Shown: positions 28,016 through 37,702, counted from the first letter of the stretch. The stretch is 64,000 nucleotides of DNA from Stagnimonas sp. (GCA_030652575.1 JAUSQI010000154.1:1-64000); one strand, 5' to 3'. Translations and numbers: made by a program. Notes: generated by a model from the letters alone, not told the origin.

Positions 28016-31000
28016 ATGACCTCAGATCGCTCCTTTCGGACTTTCATCCCTCTCGCACTAGGCATTGCCAGCCTACTGGGCGCGGGGCCTGCCAGCGCTG
28101 TATTCCTGCTGCACGATCAGCAGAACCAGCCCCAACAAGTTGACTACCGTTCCGGCGAGAAACGTCCGGCGGCGGATCAGTTGAAACTGATTTCGGCCCT
28201 GAAAGCAGATGCCGTTTGGAATCGCTTTGGCACCGTCCATAGTTTGGTGCGCCACGGCGGATATCTCTCCAGTGGCTATGAAGGCACACCAGCAGAGGCC
28301 GCCCGAGCCTGGGTTCGCGATCACCGACAACTGTTTCGCCTCTCGCCGCAAGGGGTCGATGAACTGGAACTGGTCAACGAAGCCATCACGCCACACAGCG
28401 AGGCCCGCGCAGTGCTGTTTCGCCAGCGTTTTGGCGGGCTGCCTTCCGCGGCCGAAGGCCTAATTACGGTGGGCGTTGTCAACGGCAAGATTTACTACGT
28501 CTCTTCCTCTTCGGTCGGCGATCAACCGCCTCCTTCTGCCGTGCGGCTGAGCCCCGAGCAAGCGTGGTTGCGGGCCGCTGAAAACGTCAATTTCCGCATG
28601 CCGCTCTCTGCGGTTCTGTCGGTGACCGACACTCTGCGCGGCCGCGGCTGGCAAGAGATGCGCGTGCGTGGCCTCGACTGGCCGCAGCGTGCCCGGTTGG
28701 GGGCGATGGCCTTGCCAGAAGGCGGCTTGCGCCAAGTCTACGAAACCATCGTGCTTGACAACCGCAATGGCATTCCAACGGCCTATACGCACTTCATAGA
28801 TGCCGAGAATGGTGCCGTGCTGCGCCGCGAGAACAAGGTCTTCAACCAGGCCGGTGGCACACCGCAAACTTTTACTGGCAGCCTTGTCGACGGGGGCGCC
28901 TGTGCGGCGCGGCATGACTTTGAGGTGAGCGAGGGCAATGGCAGCGTCAGCGTACTGGCCACCGCGGCCATGCCGGTCAACGACATCGTCATCAATCTTT
29001 ACTTTCAGGCCGCAAATGGCAGCACACAGCTAGTGGCTTCTGGCGATTTGCTGACCAGTCCGGAGCTGCTCAGCTACTCGCCCACAGGGGGCGTCGCACC
29101 GGGCACCTATCAGGTCGAGATTTGCCCGTTTGACCCCACCGTTGCCGCATTGCCACCCGCTAACTATTTCGGTGTCTTCACTGCGGGTGAGGGCGGTGCG
29201 GTGACGGCAGGTGGCATTCCCATTCTGGACGCCAATCCCAAGTGGGTCTTGAACAGTCTCTCACCCAGCCTCGACTACAGCGATGAGGATGTGCGCCTGA
29301 AAGGCTGCTGGAACAAGGAAGAAGGCTGCGACTACAGCTTTGCCAATACCGCCGCCCGCATGCAGTGGGATGTGTTGCTCGGCGTGGTGCCGACGCTCAC
29401 CACCATTGGCAACGCTGCCATCACCGCAGGTTCGGCAATCAGTCCGTTGTCACCCTCGGTGCCGCACTTGCCGCTGGCCCCGACACGCGACTACGACTTT
29501 CCTTTTAACAATGCCTGGTTCAATTCCAGCTGCTCTTTGGTGAATGCGGTGGGCACTCTGCTGCCAGCCGGCAACGTCAACGATATCGACGCCTCGGTAG
29601 TCAATCTGTTTGCTTCGCACAACCGCATGCACAACTGGGCGTATTACTTGGGCTTTACCGAGCTCAACTACAACATGCAGCTCAACAACTTTGGGCTGAC
29701 CAGCGTCGTACGCGGTAACGATCCCGAGATCGGCAGTGCCCAGGCGGGTGCAATCACCGGTGGCTTCCCGCTGTATCTGGGCCGCAATAACGCCAATCAG
29801 ATTGCCCTCAACGACGGCATTCCAGGCATCACAAACCAGTATCTGTTTCAACCCCTGGGCGGTGCGCTGTATGCCCCCTGTGCTGACGGCGGCTTCGACA
29901 TGAGCATCATCGGCCATGAGTATGGCCACGCGATCAGCAATCGCATGATCGGTGGGCCAGATGCCGGTATCTCCGGCGCTCAGGGCGGCGCTATGGGCGA
30001 GGGCTGGAGCGACCTGCTGGCCGCTGAGCATTTGGCAGAGTACGACTTTCTGCCATTCGACCAGCCTGGCAACCCGACTGCACTCGCACGCTACGTCACC
30101 GGCAATATCGATAGCGGCTTGCGCAACTACTCCGGTGACGGTGGCGGCCCGCTCAACTACAGCAACATCGGCTACGACACCCCTGGCGTGCAGGTACATG
30201 CCGACAGCGAAATCTGGGTGCTCACCAACTGGCAGATACGACAGGCCTTGGTGGAAAAATACCAATCGGCGTTCCCGGTCGAAGACAAGAAGCGCCAGAA
30301 GGAATGTGCCGACGGCCTCTATGGCGCCGAAGCCTGCGCAGGCAACCGGCGCTGGATGCAGATCATGTTCGATTCTTTTCTGCTGATGCCGGCGGCGCCT
30401 TCAATGCTTGATGCACGCGACGCCATGCTGGCCGCTGATGTTGCCCGCTTTGGTGGTGCAAACCAAACAGAGATGTGGAAGGCATTTGCCGAGCGCGGCA
30501 TGGGGGCAGCCGCCTACAGCAATGGCTCTGATGATCCAACACCGATCCCGGATTTCAGCTCGCCGCTGCTGACGACACACGCCCAGGTCAAGTTTGAGGT
30601 CTATGGCGCAGACGGCCGCACTGCATTGGGTGGCGCGCGCGTCTATGTCGGGCAGTTCGCCACCCGCAGCCGTCCTATTGCTGATACCGATGCCACCACG
30701 GTGGTGAACGAGACTGACGCACTGAGCCGCCAGCAGACCTCCAATCTCGATGACACAGCGAACTTCGTGCCGGGTCGCTTCGACTTCATGGTTGCGGCTC
30801 CCGGCTACGGCATGCACCGCTTTGCAGCGATTGACTTGTCTGCCGGTACACAAACCTTGCGCTTCTCACTGCCCGAGAACATGGCGGCACTCGGTCGCGG
30901 TGCAGTGGCTCTGACCAGCGCTGCCGATGCAGCCAACATCGCTCTCAAGGATATGTTGATTGACGAGACCGAAGATACCGGTGCTGTGCTGGGCGACGCT

Positions 31001-31567
31001 GGACTGGTGGCGGGTGCGCATCTCACCGTGCAGCTGGCAGGCGGTGCGCAAAGCGTCTCTCGTGTGCATCTGAGCACAGCCGCTGGCCCCAACAACCCAG
31101 GGCGCTTCAACGGTATTCGCGCTTTTGAGATCCGCACTTGCGAGGGTAGCTGCACTGATCCGGTGGCAGATTTCCAGACCATCGCCTACACCAGCACTGC
31201 GGATGCCTTCCCGGGTCAAAAGCCGCGCCCGACCCAGCCGCAGCTCAACCTGCGCAGCTTCGAGTTTCCGGCAGTTCGTGCCAGCCATGTGCAGTTGCGC
31301 GTGCTCAGCAGCCAGTGCACGGGCAATACGGACTTCCACGGCGAGCTCGACACAGACCCGCTGAACGCGACCGACTGCATCACTTCCACCGCGGGTGAAA
31401 CCGTACGGGCAACGGATTTTCAGGTGTTCTCGGCCGCCGCCAAGGTTGAAAAGAGCGGCGCGACCGGTGAACCACTGCCTGGCACACCGGATGTCGGTGG
31501 TGCTCTGGGTTTGGCGCTGTTGCTGCCCGGGCTGTTCTGGGGCCTGCGTCGCCGAAACACGCGCTGA
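28016..31567 (+). CDS. Secreted M36 (fungalysin-type) metalloprotease with GlyGly-CTERM-type tail
   Basis: A 1,183-residue zinc protease. A signal peptide ends near GPASA. The N-terminal propeptide (about residues 35-270) has FTP/PepSY-like features. The M36 catalytic part has HEYGH at 634-638 and the third zinc ligand Glu662 in GEGWSD. A carboxypeptidase-regulatory-like Ig fold follows (about 855-960), then a discoidin-like part. The C-terminus GGALGLALLLPGLFWGLRRR is a Gly motif, a helix and an Arg tail, suggesting rhombosortase processing. Paralogous to the protease at 50269 but visibly AT-richer at third positions. The Met at 28016 is chosen for its signal peptide. Confidence 0.9.
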   Translation: MTSDRSFRTFIPLALGIASLLGAGPASAVFLLHDQQNQPQQVDYRSGEKRPAADQLKLISALKADAVWNRFGTVHSLVRHGGYLSSGYEGTPAEAARAWVRDHRQLFRLSPQGVDELELVNEAITPHSEARAVLFRQRFGGLPSAAEGLITVGVVNGKIYYVSSSSVGDQPPPSAVRLSPEQAWLRAAENVNFRMPLSAVLSVTDTLRGRGWQEMRVRGLDWPQRARLGAMALPEGGLRQVYETIVLDNRNGIPTAYTHFIDAENGAVLRRENKVFNQAGGTPQTFTGSLVDGGACAARHDFEVSEGNGSVSVLATAAMPVNDIVINLYFQAANGSTQLVASGDLLTSPELLSYSPTGGVAPGTYQVEICPFDPTVAALPPANYFGVFTAGEGGAVTAGGIPILDANPKWVLNSLSPSLDYSDEDVRLKGCWNKEEGCDYSFANTAARMQWDVLLGVVPTLTTIGNAAITAGSAISPLSPSVPHLPLAPTRDYDFPFNNAWFNSSCSLVNAVGTLLPAGNVNDIDASVVNLFASHNRMHNWAYYLGFTELNYNMQLNNFGLTSVVRGNDPEIGSAQAGAITGGFPLYLGRNNANQIALNDGIPGITNQYLFQPLGGALYAPCADGGFDMSIIGHEYGHAISNRMIGGPDAGISGAQGGAMGEGWSDLLAAEHLAEYDFLPFDQPGNPTALARYVTGNIDSGLRNYSGDGGGPLNYSNIGYDTPGVQVHADSEIWVLTNWQIRQALVEKYQSAFPVEDKKRQKECADGLYGAEACAGNRRWMQIMFDSFLLMPAAPSMLDARDAMLAADVARFGGANQTEMWKAFAERGMGAAAYSNGSDDPTPIPDFSSPLLTTHAQVKFEVYGADGRTALGGARVYVGQFATRSRPIADTDATTVVNETDALSRQQTSNLDDTANFVPGRFDFMVAAPGYGMHRFAAIDLSAGTQTLRFSLPENMAALGRGAVALTSAADAANIALKDMLIDETEDTGAVLGDAGLVAGAHLTVQLAGGAQSVSRVHLSTAAGPNNPGRFNGIRAFEIRTCEGSCTDPVADFQTIAYTSTADAFPGQKPRPTQPQLNLRSFEFPAVRASHVQLRVLSSQCTGNTDFHGELDTDPLNATDCITSTAGETVRATDFQVFSAAAKVEKSGATGEPLPGTPDVGGALGLALLLPGLFWGLRRRNTR

Positions 31568-31573
31568 CCATAC

Positions 31574-31610
31574 GGCGATGCAGGAGGGTATCTGCCCCTC
31601 CTGCATCGCC
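31574..31610. terminator. Perfect 15-bp hairpin after the M36 gene
   Basis: GGCGATGCAGGAGGG (31574-31588) pairs exactly with CCCTCCTGCATCGCC (31596-31610) around a 7-base loop, six bases after the protease stop. No T-tract follows, so it may act as a strong RNA 3'-end stabiliser or a non-canonical terminator. Confidence 0.6.
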
Positions 31611-31678
31611 ATCGCGCCCACAGTCGCCTTGGCGATCTTCACGGCGTAGCATCGGCGGCCCGACTCAAAGTCTCCGCC

Positions 31679-32845
31679 ATGTCCGACTCCACCGCTCTGC
31701 ACTTTGGCACCCGCTGCATCCACAGCGGGCAGTCGCCCGACCCCACCACCGGCGCCATCATGCCGCCAGTGTCGCTGTCTTCCACCTACGTGCAAGCGTC
31801 GCCCGGCGTGCACAAGGGCTATGAGTATTCGCGCAGCCACAATCCCACCCGCTATGCCTACGAGCGCTGCGTGGCGGACCTCGAAGGCGGCAGCAAGGGC
31901 TTCGCGTTTGCCTCGGGCCTTGCCGCCACGGCGACGTTGCTCGACACGTTGCAACCCGGCGCGCATGTCATCGCCAGCGACGATCTCTACGGCGGTTCGT
32001 ATCGCCTGTTCGCGCGCGTTCGGGCGCAATCGGCGGGGCTGGCCTTCAGCTTCGTCGACATGCGCGAGCCGAACAACATCGAGGCCGCCATCACGCCGCA
32101 GACCCAGCTCATCTGGGTCGAGACACCGACCAACCCGATGATGAAGCTGGCCGATCTCGCCGCCATCGGTGCCATCGCCAAGAAGCACAGCATCCCCGCC
32201 TGGGCGGACAACACCTTTGCAACGCCCTATCTGCAACGCCCGCTCGAACACGGCTTCGCGGGCGTGATGCACTCGGGCACCAAGTACATCAGCGGGCATT
32301 CGGATGTGGTCAACGGCCTGCTCATCACCGGCAGCGACGACGCACTGACCGAGAAGATCACCTTCCTGCAGAACGCCATCGGCTCGGTGCTGGGGCCGTT
32401 CGACAGCTACCTGGCGTTGCGTGGGGTCAAGACGCTCGCTCTGCGGATGCAGCGCCACTGCGAAAACGCGATGGCGCTCGCCACTTGGCTCGAAGCGCAT
32501 CCCAGGATCGCCCGCGTGCACTACCCCGGCCTGCCCTCGCACCCGCAACACGCGCTGGCCAAGCAGCAGATGCGAAACGGCTTCGGCGGCATGATCGCCA
32601 TCGAACTGAAGGGCGGGCTGGACGATGCGCGCCGCTTTCTGGAACGCACACAACTGTTCGCGCTGGCGGAATCGCTCGGTGGTGTCGAAAGCCTCATCGA
32701 ACACCCGGCCATCATGACCCACGCCAGCGTGCCTGCGGCGCAGCGGGCGCTTTTGGGCATCAGCGATACGCTGTGCCGATTGTCAGTCGGGGTCGAGGAT
32801 GTAGGTGATTTGCAGCGCGATCTCGCACACGCCTTGGGGAGCTAA
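31679..32845 (+). CDS. Cystathionine gamma-lyase / gamma-synthase (Cys/Met metabolism PLP enzyme)
   Basis: A 388-residue PLP enzyme of the trans-sulfuration family. Key elements: YEYSRSHNPTRYAYE, the cofactor-stacking region ASDDLYGGSYRLF, PLP-Asp in AWADNTF, PLP lysine 202 in SGTKYISGHSDVVNG, and the C-terminal SLGGVESLIEHPA. Lyase and synthase cannot be separated from sequence alone; the nearby cystathionine beta-synthase favours gamma-lyase, giving reverse trans-sulfuration from homocysteine to cysteine. It is convergent with the pentaheme cytochrome gene, sharing four bases at the stops. Confidence 0.9.
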   Translation: MSDSTALHFGTRCIHSGQSPDPTTGAIMPPVSLSSTYVQASPGVHKGYEYSRSHNPTRYAYERCVADLEGGSKGFAFASGLAATATLLDTLQPGAHVIASDDLYGGSYRLFARVRAQSAGLAFSFVDMREPNNIEAAITPQTQLIWVETPTNPMMKLADLAAIGAIAKKHSIPAWADNTFATPYLQRPLEHGFAGVMHSGTKYISGHSDVVNGLLITGSDDALTEKITFLQNAIGSVLGPFDSYLALRGVKTLALRMQRHCENAMALATWLEAHPRIARVHYPGLPSHPQHALAKQQMRNGFGGMIAIELKGGLDDARRFLERTQLFALAESLGGVESLIEHPAIMTHASVPAAQRALLGISDTLCRLSVGVEDVGDLQRDLAHALGS

Positions 32846-34152
32846 CCGGCAGGCAGTGTGCGTGCCACGGCATCGAGTGCGCGTGCGTGCTCTTTCACAT
32901 CGAAGCGATCGATCTTGCGCACTGCCTTGTAATACGACTCGATGGCACGGCGGGCAGCAAGCGGAACCGATGCGCCCTGCAAGTGCAGCGCATCAGAGAT
33001 CACCGTCAGCGCCATCGCACGCTGCTCGCCGCTGAGTGGCGCCTGACGATGAGGACCATCCGTGACCAAGGCACGCAGCAGGCCCCGCAGCTGCGCCGGA
33101 TTCATCGACTCGCCGGCAATCAGCGGTCGCAGCCCGGTACGCAACAGCACAAGCTGCTGTTGCGCGGCGGCGCGAACAGCATCAACCCCCTGCCCCTGCG
33201 CCACATGCAGCCTTCGCTGCCCTTCTAGCCAGGCGAGCGCCTCGGGCGGGGCCATCACGGTGAGCCACAAACCCAGCAGTTGTTGCGGCGCATCGGCAAA
33301 CGGCACGGCACCGGGTTCGGCGCCGGGCATGCGCTCCGGCTGCCAGCGACCTGCGTCCATGCTGTGATGACAGGCGGTGCAGTCGAACTCGGTCCACTCG
33401 GGCATCAGGCCTTTCATGAATCGACCATCGGCCAAGGCTTGCAGATGCAGCTCGGCGGCTTGAGTCTGGCCGGTGATCCAGTCGCGCGCCGGCTGGTAGG
33501 CACCCTTCCGCGCGGCATAGTCGGCATCGCGGTTGTGGTGCGGCGGTTCGAGTGCCGTGAAGGTGTCCAGCTCAAAGACCAGCCTCGGGTGCCCCGCCGC
33601 CATCATGGCGTGGGTGATGGAACGTTGGGCATCACCCTGATGACAGCTCAGGCAAAGTGCAGCGCGGGTTTCGCGCTGCCAGGTCGGTTTCATGCCCAGG
33701 GCCACTTTCTGTTCAAGCGTGATGCCGGGGCGTGCGTGTTCGGCCAGCCAGCGTTCGCTGCCACCGTGGCAGTTCTCGCAGCCGATCCCGTCGCTCAGCT
33801 GATAACGCGCACCGCGTGCGGAGGCGATCGGCGCATCGCTGTGGCAGCTGAGGCAGGCAGGGGCGGTCTCTGCATTTATTCCGAGCGCCTGGCCAATTTT
33901 GCGGCTCGCCGGGCTGTAAAGGGTTTGGTAGGCGCGGGCATGCGAATCCTGCCGCTGCCAGACAAAGTATTCGTCCTGACGGATGGGATGCTCACCCAGC
34001 GGCTTCGTCGCACCGTGGCATAAACTGCTGGCGCAACTGGCAACGCCCTGATGCAGATCTTGCGCAGTATTCGGCATCGCAGCGATGGACAAGGCAAGCG
34101 CTACAATGACTTTGCATACAGCTTGGCTGAGTGACCATGTCGGATATTTCAA
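32842..34152 (-). CDS. Exported pentaheme c-type cytochrome
   Basis: A periplasmic multiheme protein of about 436 residues. Four CxxCH heme sites are seen (CLSCH, CENCH, CLSCH, CTACH), plus an N-terminal CASSLCH, a Cx4CH variant found at this place in cytochrome c554-like proteins. The C-terminal half is helical and heme-free. I place the start at the TTG at 34152, because GAGG precedes it and it yields a signal peptide (KYPTWSLSQAVCKVIVALAL ...). Upstream codons carry no signal. Divergent from the electron-conduit operon and probably its periplasmic carrier or terminal reductase. A specific substrate cannot be named. Confidence 0.83.
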   Translation of the reverse strand: MKYPTWSLSQAVCKVIVALALSIAAMPNTAQDLHQGVASCASSLCHGATKPLGEHPIRQDEYFVWQRQDSHARAYQTLYSPASRKIGQALGINAETAPACLSCHSDAPIASARGARYQLSDGIGCENCHGGSERWLAEHARPGITLEQKVALGMKPTWQRETRAALCLSCHQGDAQRSITHAMMAAGHPRLVFELDTFTALEPPHHNRDADYAARKGAYQPARDWITGQTQAAELHLQALADGRFMKGLMPEWTEFDCTACHHSMDAGRWQPERMPGAEPGAVPFADAPQQLLGLWLTVMAPPEALAWLEGQRRLHVAQGQGVDAVRAAAQQQLVLLRTGLRPLIAGESMNPAQLRGLLRALVTDGPHRQAPLSGEQRAMALTVISDALHLQGASVPLAARRAIESYYKAVRKIDRFDVKEHARALDAVARTLPAG

Positions 34153-34299
34153 GAACCACCTCACATTAGCAGTAAGTTTTAAGTTGCCCTTAAGCCCCAC
34201 TGAACATAGGCTTACGGGACTGCAGGACGCAAGTTGCACGTGAATCACGACAAAGGTCGCGATCACACGGAGCTAAAACTATTTACAGGGAGCAGGGCC
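34153..34299. promoter_or_regulatory. Divergent control region of the multiheme cluster
   Basis: 147 bases between the pentaheme gene and the FAD/cNMP gene, AT-richer than its surroundings, must carry both promoters. A short inverted repeat TTAAG-TTGCC-CTTAA (34179-34193) is present. I find no FNR-type box (TTGAT-N4-ATCAA) and no correctly spaced CRP site. AGGGAG at 34287-34292 is the ribosome site of the downstream gene. Confidence 0.45.
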
Positions 34300-36708
34300 T
34301 TGAGCAGCGTGTACGCACTTGCCATCGTTGGTTCCGGCCCCGCAGGCCTTGCTGCCGCCGCACGCGCCGCCGAACTGGGCTTGAGCCATGTGCTGATCGA
34401 GGCCGAGCCTCATCTCTCGCACACCATTCACCGCTATCAAAAGGGCAAACACGTGATGGCGGAGCCGGCAGCCTTGCCGCTGCGCGCATCAGTGCCGTTC
34501 GCCGCCGGGCAGCGCGAGGTGATTCTCACAGCCTGGGATCGCAGTGCGGCCAAGCTCAAGATCCATATCAGGCACCGGGCCGAGGTCATTGCCATTACCG
34601 GCGCACAGGGTCGGTTCACGCTGAAGCTGTCGAACGGCGAAGCAATCAATGCCGAACACGTGGTGCTCGCCATCGGCCTGCAAGGTAATCCCCGCAAGCT
34701 GGGCTGCGAAGGCGAGGACAGCGGGCTGGTGCAATACCAGCTGGATGACCCGGCCGAATATCGCAACGAGACCATCGTCATCGTCGGTGCCGGCGATGCG
34801 GCCATCGAGAACGCGCTGGCACTGAGCACGCAGAACAGGGTCACCCTCGTCAACCGCCGCGATGATTTCGATCGCGCCCGCGAGGGCAACCGTGATGCCG
34901 TTCTGAAGGCCATCGAGCAGGGTCGCCTGCGTGTGGTCTACAACGCCGGGGTCGCCAGCGTGGCGATGACCGCCGCACAGCGCGGCGTCATCACCCTCAG
35001 CACACCGCAGGGCGCTGCACCCATCGACTGCCAGCGCATCATCGCGCGACTGGGCGCCACACCGCCGCGTGCCTTCGTGGAGTCCTGCGGCATTGTCTTC
35101 CCCAGCAAGGACCCCAACGCCGTACCGGCGGTGAGCGACCGCTACGAAAGCAATGTGCCAGGCCTGTACGTGATCGGCGCGCTGGCAGGCTTCCCGCTCA
35201 TCAAGCAGGCGATGAACCAGGGTTGGGAGGTGGTCGAGTTCATCGTCGGCCGCAGCCCCGAGCCGGCCGACGCGCCGCTGCTGGCGAGCAAGTTCGAGCG
35301 CCTGCCGGGCTACCGGTCCGTGCCTGCCACCATCGCGCAGATCCAATCCGGCATCCCCGTTCTGGCCCCGCTGACGCCCTTGCAGCTGAGAGAGTTTCTG
35401 CTCGACTCCGCGCTGCGCACGCCACGCGCGGGCGAGGTGATCTTCAGTCGCAACGATTACAGCGACAGCTTCTTTTCCATCCTCGCCGGCGACGTGTTCA
35501 TCGCACCCAACCCCGATGACGTGAGCGAGCTGATCCCGCTCGCTGCCGGGCAGTTCTTTGGCGAGATGAGCCTGATTTCCGGCCGCCGCCGCAGCGCCAC
35601 CGTGCTGGCCGGTGAAGGCTGCGTGCTCATAGAGACCCCGCGCCGCTCGATGAACAAGCTCATCGCCAGCGTCGCCGCCGTCAAGCGCGTGCTGGACGAA
35701 ACCTTTCTCACCCGCGCCATCCAGTCCAAGCTCGCACCGGGGCTCTCCGCCGACGAGCTGCAAGAGGTGGTTGCCAGTGCCAGCGTGCAGCGCTTCAAGG
35801 CCGGTGAAGTGCTGTTCAAGGCCGGGGATGTCGGCGATGGCCTGCACCTGATCCGCAAGGGCTCGGTAACCGTCGCACAACAGATCGCCGGCAAGGAAAT
35901 GGTGCTGGCCTACGTGCCCGCCGGGCAATACGTCGGCGAGATGGCCCTGCTCACCGGTGCGGCGCGCAGTGCGACGGTGAAAGCCGCCATCGCCACCGAA
36001 ACCATCAAGCTCGAAGTCGCCCCGTTCCTGGGCCTGCTCGACAAGCATCCGGCGCTGCGCGACCAGCTGGGCAACACGCTCAAGTCACGCGCGGCCGCCA
36101 ATGCCAGCGCGCCGCAGAGCGATAGCCAGCAGCACGGCATCGTGCAGTTCCTCATGCAGCAGGGTCTGGGCGAGGCCACCGATGTGCTGCTGATCGACGA
36201 AGGCCTGTGCGTCGGTTGTGACCACTGCGAAAAAGCCTGCGCCGATACCCACGGCGGCATCTCGCGGCTGGATCGCGACGCCGGTGCCAGCTTCGCTCAG
36301 CTGCACGTGCCGACCAGCTGCCGCCACTGCGAACACCCGCACTGCATGAAGGACTGCCCGCCGGATGCGATCCGCCGCGCACCCAATGGCGAGGTGTTCA
36401 TCACCGATGCCTGCATCGGCTGCGGCAACTGCGAAAAGAACTGCCCCTACGGCGTGATCCAGATGGGCACGGTCAGCGAAAAGCCACCCAGCCTGATGAG
36501 CTGGCTGCTGTTCGGTGGCACCGAACCCGGCGCCCGTGCTGAAAAAGCGCTGGTCAAAGCCAAGCAGCAGAGCGGCAAGCAGGCGGTGAAATGCGACATG
36601 TGCAAGGACCTCTCCGGCGGCCCCGCCTGCGTGCGCGCCTGCCCCACGGGGGCTGCGATTCGGGTGTCCCCCGAGCAGTTCATTCAAATCACCCAAGGCG
36701 CCGACTAG
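34300..36708 (+). CDS. FAD reductase / double cyclic-nucleotide-binding / four-[4Fe-4S] fusion protein
   Basis: An 802-residue cytoplasmic redox protein. Residues 1-330 are a thioredoxin-reductase-like FAD/NAD(P) unit with GSGPAG (11-16) and a second nucleotide site IVGAGDAAIENA (about 159), but no CxxC disulfide centre. Two cNMP-binding domains follow (about 367-470, GEMSLISGRRRSATV; about 483-590, GEMALLTGAARSATV), both keeping the phosphate-contacting Arg. Residues about 636-783 hold four [4Fe-4S] motifs like DmsB/NrfC (CVGCDHC, CRHC, CIGCGNC, CDMC and partners). The TTG start has AGGGAG seven bases upstream. Likely feeds electrons from NAD(P)H to the membrane protein encoded next. Inference from domains. 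Confidence 0.9.
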   Translation: MSSVYALAIVGSGPAGLAAAARAAELGLSHVLIEAEPHLSHTIHRYQKGKHVMAEPAALPLRASVPFAAGQREVILTAWDRSAAKLKIHIRHRAEVIAITGAQGRFTLKLSNGEAINAEHVVLAIGLQGNPRKLGCEGEDSGLVQYQLDDPAEYRNETIVIVGAGDAAIENALALSTQNRVTLVNRRDDFDRAREGNRDAVLKAIEQGRLRVVYNAGVASVAMTAAQRGVITLSTPQGAAPIDCQRIIARLGATPPRAFVESCGIVFPSKDPNAVPAVSDRYESNVPGLYVIGALAGFPLIKQAMNQGWEVVEFIVGRSPEPADAPLLASKFERLPGYRSVPATIAQIQSGIPVLAPLTPLQLREFLLDSALRTPRAGEVIFSRNDYSDSFFSILAGDVFIAPNPDDVSELIPLAAGQFFGEMSLISGRRRSATVLAGEGCVLIETPRRSMNKLIASVAAVKRVLDETFLTRAIQSKLAPGLSADELQEVVASASVQRFKAGEVLFKAGDVGDGLHLIRKGSVTVAQQIAGKEMVLAYVPAGQYVGEMALLTGAARSATVKAAIATETIKLEVAPFLGLLDKHPALRDQLGNTLKSRAAANASAPQSDSQQHGIVQFLMQQGLGEATDVLLIDEGLCVGCDHCEKACADTHGGISRLDRDAGASFAQLHVPTSCRHCEHPHCMKDCPPDAIRRAPNGEVFITDACIGCGNCEKNCPYGVIQMGTVSEKPPSLMSWLLFGGTEPGARAEKALVKAKQQSGKQAVKCDMCKDLSGGPACVRACPTGAAIRVSPEQFIQITQGAD

Positions 36709-36726
36709 CGCCCTGCACCGCCAGCC

Positions 36727-37695
36727 ATGAGCCAGCCCACCGCCCACCGCAAGCCTTCCCGCGAAAGCGCGCACACCGGCTTTATGCGCCATCGCGGTTT
36801 TCGCTGGGCCAAGTTCGCCCTGCTGCTGTGCATTGCCTGCATCGCCGCCTACGTCTGGCACGAGCCGCTCGATGGCCCCAGCGGCGGTAGCTGGCTGGGC
36901 TACACCCTGGGCGGCATTGCCCTAGCACTCGTGGTGTTTCTGGCCTGGCTCGGGGTGCGCAAGCGGCGCTATGGCTCCAGCCTCGGCACGCTCAAGGGTT
37001 GGACCTCCGCGCATGTCTATCTGGGCCTGGCGCTGGTGCTGATTGCCACACTGCACTCGGGCTTTCAGTTCGGCCTCAACATCCACACCCTGGCCTATAC
37101 GCTGATGGTGTTGGTGGTGGTGTCCGGCATCTACGGCATCGTGGTCTACGCCAAGTTGCCGCAGGAGATCGCCCGTCTGCGCACGGGCTCGACACGCGAT
37201 GCCTGGATCGAAGAACTGCTGGATCTCAACGACGAGGCGCTCAAACTCGCCGAGCCGATGGGACCAGACGTGCATCGCAAGGTGGTGGGTTCTATCGAGA
37301 AGGTGCAGATCGGCGGCGGTCTGCGGCGCCAGCTCTATGGCTCAAAAAAGCAGAAACGCAGTCTGGAGCAGTTCAGCGATGCCCTGCAGCAGCGCCTGAA
37401 AGCCTTGATCGACAGTGCGCCGCCAGAAACCTTCAACCCCAGTGCAACCCAGCAGAGCACGGTGATGTTCATGGCCGGGCAGCTGGGCAGCGGCGACAAA
37501 TCCGCACTGGATTTGCAGCGCCTGCAACAACTGCTCGACGTGATTGGGCGCCGCAACGCACTGGTCACGCGCATCAACCGCGACATTGCCCTGCACGCGC
37601 GCTTGCAGGTGTGGTTGCTGCTGCATGTGCCGCTGACCTTTGCGCTGATTGCAGCCCTGATCGCGCACATCGTCTCCGTGTTTTTCTACTGGTGA
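36727..37695 (+). CDS. Membrane protein with two His-x13-His pairs, probable b-type cytochrome
   Basis: A 322-residue inner-membrane protein with about five helices (near residues 29-45, 56-77, 94-115, 119-142 and 295-320). His96/His110 in helix 3 and His300/His314 in the last helix are each 14 positions apart, the spacing of bis-His b-heme ligands on one face of a helix; His120 is a further candidate. The long loop (about 145-290) is charged and cytoplasmic. It is not a standard cytochrome b561 or NarI sequence. Gene order suggests it takes electrons from the Fe-S fusion protein and passes them to the FHA-decaheme protein. Heme content is inferred. Confidence 0.75.
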   Translation: MSQPTAHRKPSRESAHTGFMRHRGFRWAKFALLLCIACIAAYVWHEPLDGPSGGSWLGYTLGGIALALVVFLAWLGVRKRRYGSSLGTLKGWTSAHVYLGLALVLIATLHSGFQFGLNIHTLAYTLMVLVVVSGIYGIVVYAKLPQEIARLRTGSTRDAWIEELLDLNDEALKLAEPMGPDVHRKVVGSIEKVQIGGGLRRQLYGSKKQKRSLEQFSDALQQRLKALIDSAPPETFNPSATQQSTVMFMAGQLGSGDKSALDLQRLQQLLDVIGRRNALVTRINRDIALHARLQVWLLLHVPLTFALIAALIAHIVSVFFYW

Positions 37696-37702
37696 GCCGG
37701 CA

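Noticed and set aside
34240-34248. GTGAATCAC in the cytochrome control region as a CRP site
   Set aside because: The half-sites are 1 base apart instead of 6, and the site would lie too close to the start codon.
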